Positions 57,421 to 64,000 of a DNA stretch of 64,000 nt are shown piece by piece; within the stretch, counting starts at the first letter, position 1, and each line of letters begins with the position of its first letter. Source of the DNA: Paenibacillus periandrae. Lineage in GTDB: Bacteria > Bacillota > Bacilli > Paenibacillales > NBRC-103111. The stretch spans positions 62,001 to 126,000 of the forward strand of contig NZ_JAJNMU010000006.1 in NCBI RefSeq assembly GCF_022458865.1, given 5' to 3'. The notes under the pieces were generated by a model that saw only the letters and a program-made list of their open reading frames with translations, made no database searches and had not been told where the DNA came from. A program made the translations under genes and the position numbers.

Positions 57421-58650
57421 TTATAGGGTTTGGACGGCGTTTTCCCGTCCGGCTTCAGGCTGCCTGCGCGGAGCGATTTTAAGTCCAAGGCAAAACCAAG
57501 CCGCGGCAAAAACGATAGCGGACGCTATGCCGAACGTGACGATGAGCGTCGTCGATTTCAGCACGAAGCCGGACAGCGCCGATCCTGCGAGTATACCGCC
57601 GATCATCAGGGGGGCTATCGCGCCGTTTGCGCGCCCGACATATGTCTCATCAACCAGTTTGATCAGCAGCATGCTGAGCACGATCTGCATGAACGCCATC
57701 ATGATACCGACGAGAAAACGCATTGCAGCGGTCAAGGCGACCCAGACGGAAAGCGCTTCGACGAGCATCGATACCGCTAAGAAGACGATGCCTGCGAACA
57801 GTATCAATTTCGTGTTAAGCCACTCGGCCGTTGCCGCCGCGGTCAGCCCGCCGATCAGCATCCCTGTGCCGGACATCGCGTAAAACCATTGCAGAGCTTC
57901 CTTGTCGAGATGCAGCCGCTCGGTCACAATGTAGACGTCCAGCGGCTGGATGAGTCCGGCGCCGAGTCCGATCAGCGAAAACGCTCCGGCGATTAGCAGC
58001 AGGTTGCGGCTTGCGCGCACATACCGGAAGCCTTCCTTCATCTCCTGCCAAATCCGGCTGTTTGCGGCACGCTCCGGTTTTGACATTTTGGGCAGCCGCA
58101 TCTGAACGAGCGCCGATGCGCCAAAGAGTGCGAACAGGCAGAGCAGCGAATACGTGATGCCGAGCCACGAATAGATGAACGTTCCGATCATCGGCCCGAC
58201 GATCATGAACAGGGACATCATGCTTTGGTTAAGTCCTATGGCTGACGATACTTGCGATTCAGGAACGTATTTTTTGAAAATGATGACGGAAGCTGGCTGT
58301 GAAACTTGGCTGACGACGGCGGAAACAAGCGTAGCCGCAAAGACGGCCTTCCAGTAGCCTCCTGCGATCAACAGCATGATGACGGCAATCGAAGCGGCGC
58401 TCAGCATGTCGCTGATCATGAGCACCTTCTTCGGATTCCAGCGGTCCGCGAGCGTTCCGCCCAGGAAGGCGAATAGAAAAATCGGCGCCTGCTCGATAAC
58501 CGTCAGCATGGACACAGCGACAGGATCGCTGTTTGTTTGCTCCATGACGTAAAATAACAGCACAATATTTCGGACCCATATCGCGATTTGCTGCAGCAGA
58601 TCGGCTGCGATGACGACACGGAACACACGGTTTTGAAACAATTCTTTCAT
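57421..58650 (-). CDS. MFS efflux transporter of TetR-linked cassette
   Basis: 409 residues from ATG 58650, with AGGAGG five bases upstream; in-frame codons farther up would run through the operator. About 12 helices; MFS loop GGTLADRWNPKKVLMISDML and later AGIVFLAVSMLVEALS. Resembles Enterobactin/macrolide-type exporters (MFS_3/EntS-MefA group). A TetR-type operator lies 43 bases upstream. Distinctly GC-richer than neighbours, with different codon use, and an IS630 fragment at the end: likely acquired. Confidence 0.85.
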   Translation of the reverse strand: MKELFQNRVFRVVIAADLLQQIAIWVRNIVLLFYVMEQTNSDPVAVSMLTVIEQAPIFLFAFLGGTLADRWNPKKVLMISDMLSAASIAVIMLLIAGGYWKAVFAATLVSAVVSQVSQPASVIIFKKYVPESQVSSAIGLNQSMMSLFMIVGPMIGTFIYSWLGITYSLLCLFALFGASALVQMRLPKMSKPERAANSRIWQEMKEGFRYVRASRNLLLIAGAFSLIGLGAGLIQPLDVYIVTERLHLDKEALQWFYAMSGTGMLIGGLTAAATAEWLNTKLILFAGIVFLAVSMLVEALSVWVALTAAMRFLVGIMMAFMQIVLSMLLIKLVDETYVGRANGAIAPLMIGGILAGSALSGFVLKSTTLIVTFGIASAIVFAAAWFCLGLKIAPRRQPEAGRENAVQTL

Positions 58651-58692
58651 AACGGCCTCCTGTTGGGCAAAGTTTAGCGGTTTTCCGAGACA

Positions 58693-58718
58693 ATAAACTG
58701 AACGTCCGGTCAGTTTAT
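58693..58718. promoter_or_regulatory. TetR operator before MFS gene
   Basis: ATAAACTGAACGT then CCGGTCAGTTTAT: arms ATAAACTGA and TCAGTTTAT. The same site occurs before the TetR gene. Confidence 0.85.
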
Positions 58719-58902
58719 ATGACTGAAAATTCGCCCGCTGTCGATCGCGGACGAAAGGCTGCCAGCGATCGACAGCGGGCGAAAGACGGCGTGGCGGCAT
58801 TGACTGGCATCGGGAGTTAGCGACGGATGCAGCAAAGCATCGGTTAGCGTGTGACGTCAGGAGTTGGCGGTGTTGAGTGCCGGTTCAGAGCTTATCGTTC
58901 TG

Positions 58903-59505
58903 TTAAGCGAGTGGCTTCGGCAGGCGTATGCCGTCCAGGAATACGTCAATGGCTTTTTTGTACATCGGACCTAGTTTCTCGTATGGGAGATCGTAGAAGG
59001 CGACGCTGAGTCCGCTCATCAAAGCGAACAAGATGTACATCAAATCCTTAGTGTCGTCCTCGTGAAATTCTCCGTTTCGCATCCCTTCGTCAAGAAGCTT
59101 AATAAAGGCGGGATAGTGCGATTTCGTGAAAATCAGCAGCTGCTCCATGATCGCCGGATCGGCAGAACGGCTACCGGCAAACTCTTCCGCCGCTTTTAGC
59201 AGCGGATTTTGAAAATCCTCGACGTAATGCTGTGCGAGCCGATATAGTTTATCGGTCGATGTCGTCAGCGAAAGCTCGAGTTCTTTCCAAGTATCCAGCC
59301 ATTCTTGCATGTTGGCCTCAATCAAGTGGAGAAACAATGTTTCCTTGCTTTTAAAATGATAGTAGATGCTTCCTTTGCTCATGCCCGTCGCCGTGCGGAT
59401 ATCCTCTATGGACGTGGCTGCGTATCCTTTCTGGCAAAACAGTTCCTTCGCCTTGGTCGCAATCAGGCGTTTGGATTGTTCAGCCTCTTCTTTGCGGCGT
59501 GCCAT
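58903..59505 (-). CDS. TetR-family repressor of MFS cassette
   Basis: 200 residues; ATG 59505 behind GGAGG. TetR helix-turn-helix (about 10-57; AKELFCQKGYAATSIEDIRT, then GMSKGSIYYHFKSKE) and a helical ligand domain like AcrR/QacR. Upstream, at 59524-59549, stands the same operator as before the MFS gene, so the protein should repress both itself and the exporter until a drug binds. GC-rich like the MFS gene. Confidence 0.9.
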   Translation of the reverse strand: MARRKEEAEQSKRLIATKAKELFCQKGYAATSIEDIRTATGMSKGSIYYHFKSKETLFLHLIEANMQEWLDTWKELELSLTTSTDKLYRLAQHYVEDFQNPLLKAAEEFAGSRSADPAIMEQLLIFTKSHYPAFIKLLDEGMRNGEFHEDDTKDLMYILFALMSGLSVAFYDLPYEKLGPMYKKAIDVFLDGIRLPKPLA

Positions 59506-59523
59506 GGTTGCACCTCCTTGATG

Positions 59524-59549
59524 ATAAACTGAACGTACGGTCAGTTAAA
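59524..59549. promoter_or_regulatory. TetR operator before TetR gene
   Basis: ATAAACTGAACGT then ACGGTCAGTTAAAT, differing from the MFS operator at only a few positions; 18 bases before the tetR start. Confidence 0.85.
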
Positions 59550-59701
59550 TTATAAACGACTCCATACAAAAATACAACGGCCGATCGGCTGGTCCTTTTC
59601 AAGGAGAGCAAGGGGCGGAGCATCAAGCAGGAAGGGGTGAAGAATTCGTCTGATGTTACCCTTCGTGGTATGCGCCAGTATATCAGGTTACATTCGTCCA
59701 A

Positions 59702-59729
59702 ACATTCTCTTTTTGTCCAACATATCTTG
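59702..59729 (+). promoter_or_regulatory. Candidate sigma-K promoter
   Basis: AC (59702-59703), 17 bases, CATATCTTG (59721-59729), close to the sigma-K pattern AC-N16/17-CATANNNTA, 29 bases before the start codon of the following gene. Confidence 0.4.
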
Positions 59730-59757
59730 GATATATCAAACAAGAGGAGTTGATATT

Positions 59758-60183
59758 TTGGTACGTGTTCTCGATAAAGCTGCTGTCCAGCCGCGCCGTA
59801 GATTCAATTTAGCAAACTCATTTATTATCCGACGTTCACCAGCAAGATCTCGTCTTGCAACAATCACTATACGTATTCCAATGAATTCTCAACCTAATCG
59901 GGTAGATTTGGTAGCAACCGCGGGTGTTCGAGGTGTCACTGGCATTGCGCAAATTCTCTTTAGAATTTTCCGCGATGGAAAAGAGATTTTCAACACACAA
60001 CAAGGTATCGAATCCATTGGTTCTGAACAAAATTATGCTGTTACGTTCCAAGCGGAAGATAGAAACGTAAGAGCGGGTACCCATGTTTATACAGTCACAG
60101 CAGAAAACCGTACTGCAAATACAAGAGCCGATGTTGTTGGGCCTATATCGTTTAGTGGGTTAGCCGTTAAAACGAGAACTTAA
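59758..60183 (+). CDS. Stand-alone relative of the collagen-like protein C-domain
   Basis: 141 residues from TTG 59758 (AGAGGAG eight bases upstream). After a basic head (VRVLDKAAVQPRRRFNLANS) it has a beta-rich domain. By eye it aligns with the tail of the giant collagen-like protein: TITI, then RV-L, G-T/A, I-Q-L/I, I-R-G-IF, Q-G, F-A, and PGT/AGT follow in the same order with similar spacing. No Cys, no signal peptide. Possibly a spore-surface (exosporium/cap) subunit; function unproven. A sigma-K-like promoter precedes it. Confidence 0.65.
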   Translation: MVRVLDKAAVQPRRRFNLANSFIIRRSPARSRLATITIRIPMNSQPNRVDLVATAGVRGVTGIAQILFRIFRDGKEIFNTQQGIESIGSEQNYAVTFQAEDRNVRAGTHVYTVTAENRTANTRADVVGPISFSGLAVKTRT

Positions 60184-60403
60184 TACCATTTATTCGCAAT
60201 TTTCAAGTAAAGGTTAAAGGGTTTTTCAATCCTTTTATAACTACTCTTGAAAGGCCTTAGAATACATTCTACCTTTTCGTCAAAGTGAATCTAATCTCTG
60301 ATACCACAGTTCTCCGAAATTGTGGACATCATGATGGAGCTTAATCGTTTGCGCTCGTACACTAACAGATATATACATGTCCAATCAAAGGTTATATAAG
60401 TGT

Positions 60404-60412
60404 CATATGATA
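60404..60412 (+). promoter_or_regulatory. Candidate mother-cell -10 element
   Basis: CATATGATA fits CATANNNTA (sigma-K -10), 38 bases before the YjcZ-like start. No AC is found at the usual -35 distance. Confidence 0.35.
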
Positions 60413-60449
60413 ATAAGGCAGATAAACTATTAAAAAGGAGTGTTTGAAT

Positions 60450-60545
60450 ATGGGAGAGGTTGTGGGACATCGTCATACAAATGCAGCAACTATTTTGGTT
60501 CTCTTTATCCTCTTGGTTATCGTTACGATGACGTTTTGTTGGTAA
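60450..60545 (+). CDS. YjcZ-like small sporulation peptide
   Basis: 31 residues, ATG 60450 with AAAGGAG nine bases upstream. A short polar head (GEVVGHRHTN) and a single hydrophobic helix AATILVLFILLVIVTMTFCW match the small YjcZ family (VLFILLIIV pattern), which is made during sporulation in Bacillales. It is followed by a very strong hairpin and then an IS element. Confidence 0.7.
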   Translation: MGEVVGHRHTNAATILVLFILLVIVTMTFCW

Positions 60546-60559
60546 AATTATAATCCTTT

Positions 60560-60598
60560 TATATATATCAGTGTGCCAGAGGCACACTGATATATATA
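60560..60598 (+). terminator. 18-bp perfect hairpin after YjcZ-like gene
   Basis: Arms 60560-60577 and 60581-60598 around the loop AGA (core GTGTGCC/GGCACAC). AT-rich ends, no separate U-tract. The left end of the IS element begins five bases further on. Confidence 0.75.
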
Positions 60599-60602
60599 TA
60601 TG

Positions 60603-61849
60603 ATCAGACCTGTTGATTAACCAGATTTTGTAACTCTAACCTCAACAGAGACATACGTTTGAATGAAGCGCTGAATACAAACGATCCATTCAACGGGTAA
60701 CTTACCAAGAACGAAAAAGCGTGAAAACTGAACAAACGAGAGCCTTGCATGCCGAGGCATTCCCGTGGAAACGGCGTCAAATAACCAGGTAAGCAAAACA
60801 TAGACCATTAAAGCAGAAAATAACTGGCCATATACGGCGTTTTCGGTGGTGCCGAATAGTGTAGCCAGGTTTAAATGCTGCTTGATCCAGCGGAAAAAGA
60901 CTTCGATCTGCCAGCGAGCTTTGTACATCTGCGCGATCTGCTCCGCAGTCACTTGCATCAAATCGGTCACTACCCGGATTTCACGGCCCTCGAAATCTCG
61001 AAAGATCACGACGCGATGGCGCTTTTCCGAACGACATTGAGGGGTTCCGAGCTGACAGGTGATGTCGCGAATGACCGGAGAATCCGTGGGGCTTTGGCGA
61101 CGCAATGCTTTTGGTTTTTCCAGATGGATATTGTCGCGTAGGCGAATGACGAAGGATTGTCCTTCTATTTTATAGCGATCCAGACGCTCCAGCTTGCCAT
61201 ATGCCCGGTCCATCACCAGGATAAAAGAGGACGGAGTCAGGCTTTCGCTTACGGGTCCGTCGTGTCGGGAGCCGACGGTTTCCACGACTTGCAGTGGTTG
61301 CTGCGTTTCGGCCTGAAGGGCCACATGCAATTTGATACCTGCTCGTTCACCATGATAAGGAGCCCAGGGTAAACGGGTTTTACCTACCGTCACCGTGGTG
61401 GAGTCGATGAGCAGCAGTTCCTTCGGGAAAGCCAGTTTTCGCCGAATTTCCCGGTTGCACTTACGGATAAGTAAATGAAGGAGTTCCTTAAATACGGCAA
61501 ACGGTACTTCGGACGCTTTACTTGAAAACCGGGAATAATGAACTTCTGGTAAGCCACTGAGGGATGCACGATCGGCACCAGCGCGATAACTCGGCCATTC
61601 TTCGTAAGCCGCCGTGCACCAATACTGTAACAACGGGTGTACCGTAAATTTACGGGCTTTATCCTCGTACCCCACCTCTTTGACGACGGATTCGACCTCT
61701 TCTTGGCTCAAAATGGATTGAAGAATAGACAGGATCGTGGTAGACTTTTTCATGGAGTCGCCACCTTTCGGGAGTTTGTAGGGGTACAAACATTTTACCG
61801 ATTTGGCGGCTCTTTTTCTACCATTTTGTGGTTATTCAACAGGTCTGAT
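60603..61849. mobile_element. IS4-family insertion sequence, 1247 bp
   Basis: Ends ATCAGACCTGTTGATTAACC (60603-60622) and, inverted, ATCAGACCTGTTGAATAACC (61849-61830), one mismatch in 20. It encloses a full-length transposase gene. No target duplication is visible (TATATATATG left, AGGTGATTTA right). Confidence 0.85.
60617..61753 (-). CDS. IS4-family transposase
   Basis: 378 residues from ATG 61753 (AAAGGTGG seven bases upstream). DDE triad: Asp in LLLIDSTTVTVG, Asp in FILVMDRAYGKL, and the YREK signature in YKARWQIEVFFRWIKQHL. Reading frame intact and ends near the left inverted repeat, so the element may be active. Confidence 0.93.
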   Translation of the reverse strand: MKKSTTILSILQSILSQEEVESVVKEVGYEDKARKFTVHPLLQYWCTAAYEEWPSYRAGADRASLSGLPEVHYSRFSSKASEVPFAVFKELLHLLIRKCNREIRRKLAFPKELLLIDSTTVTVGKTRLPWAPYHGERAGIKLHVALQAETQQPLQVVETVGSRHDGPVSESLTPSSFILVMDRAYGKLERLDRYKIEGQSFVIRLRDNIHLEKPKALRRQSPTDSPVIRDITCQLGTPQCRSEKRHRVVIFRDFEGREIRVVTDLMQVTAEQIAQMYKARWQIEVFFRWIKQHLNLATLFGTTENAVYGQLFSALMVYVLLTWLFDAVSTGMPRHARLSFVQFSRFFVLGKLPVEWIVCIQRFIQTYVSVEVRVTKSG

Positions 61850-62180
61850 AGGTGATTTAAAATTTCTGGGGAACTTTGTGTTAATCTTGTCTTGAAGAAT
61901 ATCAATTTCCAAAGATATGATTAAACTAATCCAAAACGCTCCGGATAGGAATTCACTCAGACTATTCTATGGTGAAACTATAGCAACAAAGCCTATTTTG
62001 TCATAGTAAACAATGTCATTCGATAACCTATTATACAACCGGATACTCGCCAAATTGTATACATCTGAGTTACTTTTTTCCGGTAAATCCAAGGCTAAAA
62101 CAAAAAAAACCATCCGAATCAATCGGATGGCCCTTCTTATACTCTATACATATCCGCAGCGCTCTTCTCTAAGCCCTTTG
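61850..62180. other. Non-coding stretch between IS and SDR gene
   Basis: AT-rich, no ORF of interest. Holds the terminator of the mannonate unit at its right end (62101-62130). Confidence 0.6.
62101..62130 (-). terminator. Terminator of uxuA/oxidoreductase unit
   Basis: On the minus strand CCATCCGAT and ATTCGGATGG pair around a short loop, followed by T8. Confidence 0.88.
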
Positions 62181-63029
62181 CTATACACCCGAATAAGCCA
62201 TAAATCCGCCATCCACCGGCACCGTAATACCAGTCACAAAGCCGGATAGATTCGAATCGGCCAGCCACAGCAGCGTTCCCAGCAGATCGTCGGGAGTACC
62301 GAATCTTCTCATTGGCGTATGCGTGATGATTTTGTGCGATCTTTCGGTTAACGAGCCGTCTTCGTTGGTCAGCAGCTTCTTATTTTGCTCTGTCAGGAAA
62401 AAGCCCGGTGCAATTGCATTTACCCGAATACCGGAATCCGCCATGTGCACAGCGAGCCATTGGGTAAAGTTTTCGATAGCAGCCTTCGCCGCGCTGTAGA
62501 CCGGAACCTTCGTCATCGGACTGGGCGCGCTCATCGAGGACATGTTAATCACAACCGCACCCGGACGATTGATCATACCCTTGGAAAATACTTGTGTCGG
62601 CAGGATCGTTCCCAGGAAGTTCAAATTGAATACATATTCAATCCCCTCCTGGCTTAAATCAAAAAACGTCTTCAGCTCTTTGTTATCCAAATCCTCAAGC
62701 TTCAGCGTTTCATTCGTTGTGATGCCCTTCGGATGGTTGCCTCCTGCGCCATTAATCAGAATATCGCAAATGCCGAGCTGTTCGGTAACCTGCTTCTCTG
62801 CAGCTTTTACGCTTTCGATATCGACCACATTACAAGCTACAGCAATCGCCACACCGCCAGCCTCACGTATCTCAGCCGCGACGAGCTCGCCTTTCTCCGC
62901 TGTCCGATTGAGGATTGCCACCTTGACGCCTTGACGTCCAAGCTCTCTCGCCATTGCCGAGCACAGCACGCCGCTGCCTCCGGTAATAACCGCTACTTTT
63001 CCTTGTAAATTCTCATTAATACTGATCAT
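62181..63029 (-). CDS. D-mannonate oxidoreductase (fructuronate reductase), SDR type
   Basis: 282 residues from ATG 63029, overlapping the uxuA stop by four bases (ATGA). Classical short-chain dehydrogenase: nucleotide loop [21 protein letters not shown], catalytic Tyr-x3-Lys in VYSAAKAA, C-terminus [16 protein letters not shown]. In Bacillales this SDR partners UxuA in fructuronate/mannonate metabolism (YjmF type). It reduces fructuronate to mannonate for UxuA. Confidence 0.88.
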   Translation of the reverse strand: MISINENLQGKVAVITGGSGVLCSAMARELGRQGVKVAILNRTAEKGELVAAEIREAGGVAIAVACNVVDIESVKAAEKQVTEQLGICDILINGAGGNHPKGITTNETLKLEDLDNKELKTFFDLSQEGIEYVFNLNFLGTILPTQVFSKGMINRPGAVVINMSSMSAPSPMTKVPVYSAAKAAIENFTQWLAVHMADSGIRVNAIAPGFFLTEQNKKLLTNEDGSLTERSHKIITHTPMRRFGTPDDLLGTLLWLADSNLSGFVTGITVPVDGGFMAYSGV

Positions 63030-64000
63030 ACCCTCGTCCCCCGTTTCGTTCTCTCCAATGAATCCCATATCCCCCATAAATACATAATGCCAAGCGCACG
63101 ATCATATAAGCCGTACCCCGCCCTGCATTTCTCATCCCAAATATGACGGCCGTGATCCGGTCGTGCGTAGCCTGTGAAGCCTTTCTCATGGTACGCCTTC
63201 ACAATATCGCAAATATCTACGCTTCCGTCGGAGGCTCTATGCGAGGTTTCGATGAAATCCCCATTCTCGTAAAGCCGCACATTGCGAATATGGGCAAAAG
63301 GGATCCGGTCTGCGAATTCCCTGACCATCTCGGCTACATTATGATTCGGATTCACACCGAGTGAACCGCTGCACAGTGTCACGCCGTTATACGGATTATC
63401 GACCAGCTTCAGCAGCTTGCGGATGCTGTCCGGACCCGTCATAATTCTCGGCAAGCCGAAAATCGACCAAGGCGGATCATCCGGATGAATCGCCATTTTG
63501 ATATCGTTGGCCTCCGCTACCGGAATAATCTGCTCCAGAAAATATTGAAGATTATTCCACAGGTCATCTTCGGTTACGTTCTTGTACGACTCGAATACCG
63601 AGGATAAGTGAAGCAGTCTGGCAGGCTCCCAGCCCGGCATCGTAAAGTCTGGATTCTCATTAATTTTTCGCACCAAATCCATGGGGTCCATCGCGTCAAC
63701 CATCGCTTTTTCATAAAATAGCGCGGTTGAGCCATCCTCCAGCTCCTTGAACAAATCGGTGCGAATCCAGTCGAACACAGGCATAAAGTTATAGCAGATC
63801 ACCTTCGCGCCTACCTTGGCCAGCTTCTCAATCGTCCGTTTGTAATTTTCGATGTAACGATCGCGCGTCGGCAGGCCCAGCTTGATATCCTCATGGACAT
63901 TGACGCTTTCAACGACCTCCAGATGGAAGCCGTAAGAATCAGCCAGTTTTTTGTAGGCAAGGATGTCCTCCATGGGCCATTCTTCGCCTGCGGGCAGATG
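63026..64000 (-). CDS. uxuA: Mannonate dehydratase (N-terminus beyond window)
   Basis: At least 324 residues; the frame is open to base 64000 ([18 protein letters not shown] is the usual sequence around residue 40), so the start lies outside. Metal-dependent (Fe/Mn) TIM barrel: [52 protein letters not shown] and [13 protein letters not shown] are UxuA hallmarks. It dehydrates D-mannonate to 2-keto-3-deoxygluconate in glucuronate degradation. Translationally coupled to the oxidoreductase. Confidence 0.97.
   Translation of the reverse strand, partial: HLPAGEEWPMEDILAYKKLADSYGFHLEVVESVNVHEDIKLGLPTRDRYIENYKRTIEKLAKVGAKVICYNFMPVFDWIRTDLFKELEDGSTALFYEKAMVDAMDPMDLVRKINENPDFTMPGWEPARLLHLSSVFESYKNVTEDDLWNNLQYFLEQIIPVAEANDIKMAIHPDDPPWSIFGLPRIMTGPDSIRKLLKLVDNPYNGVTLCSGSLGVNPNHNVAEMVREFADRIPFAHIRNVRLYENGDFIETSHRASDGSVDICDIVKAYHEKGFTGYARPDHGRHIWDEKCRAGYGLYDRALGIMYLWGIWDSLERTKRGTRV

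Noticed and set aside
1-64000. tRNA, rRNA, prophage, origin of replication
   Set aside because: No matching sequences or gene sets seen on either strand.

Overview
The window looks like chromosome of a spore-forming Bacillales bacterium, most probably Paenibacillus or a close relative. The pointers are strong AGGAGG-type ribosome binding sites, gcvT-gcvPA-gcvPB behind a tandem glycine riboswitch, YesM/YesN-type two-component systems beside sugar ABC transporters without their own ATPase, AraR, an araR-type operator, a YjcZ-like small sporulation peptide and a giant collagen-like protein. The genus is an inference from gene content; no rRNA or tRNA is present.

Layout. 1-6119: a giant Gly-X-Gln collagen-like protein on the minus strand, still open at the left edge. 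6.4-11.2 kb: AraR, an MFS permease, a DUF975 membrane protein, a degraded small gene and a 5'-3' exonuclease. 11.2-18.1 kb: sugar ABC transporter (two permeases, binding lipoprotein), terminator, then histidine kinase and response regulator. 18.4-23.3 kb: glycine cleavage (gcvT-gcvPA-gcvPB under the riboswitch; gcvH divergent). 23.4-27.4 kb: SIS isomerase, class II aldolase, PfkB kinase, convergent LacI regulator, probably tagatose/galactosamine phosphate catabolism. 27.6-32.9 kb: a minus-strand run of RHH regulator, Bcr/CflA MFS, ABC exporter fused to a cyclic-nucleotide domain, GNAT-like protein, a 33-residue peptide gene and a second GNAT-like protein. 33-41 kb: glucarate catabolism (FCD regulator, kdgD, ketoglutarate semialdehyde dehydrogenase, gudD), then a glycosidase-like protein and an iron alcohol dehydrogenase. 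41.2-48.4 kb: membrane AraC regulator, sugar ABC transporter and a sulfatase. 48.4-57 kb: SgrR-type regulator, EamA transporter, aldo/keto reductase, two Nudix proteins, HD phosphohydrolase, small membrane proteins, VOC protein, Lrp regulator, DUF2164. 57.1-59.5 kb: IS630 remnant and a GC-rich MFS/TetR cassette with two matching operators. 59.7-60.6 kb: two probable spore-surface genes. 60.6-61.85 kb: a complete IS4-type element. 62.1-64 kb: fructuronate reductase and mannonate dehydratase (open at the right edge).

Functional picture. Much of the window is carbohydrate scavenging (glucarate, mannonate/glucuronate, tagatose-type phosphates, two ABC importers, sulfated sugar), each part with a local regulator. 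The most novel-looking items are (a) the peptide-GNAT-ABC/cNMP cassette at 27.6-31.1 kb, which resembles a small modified-peptide export system, and (b) the giant collagen-like protein, whose C-terminal globular domain resembles the stand-alone protein at 59.76-60.18 kb near a YjcZ-like gene, suggesting two parts of a spore-surface system. Start sites were chosen by ribosome binding sites; all family assignments are from reading the protein sequences, with no database search.
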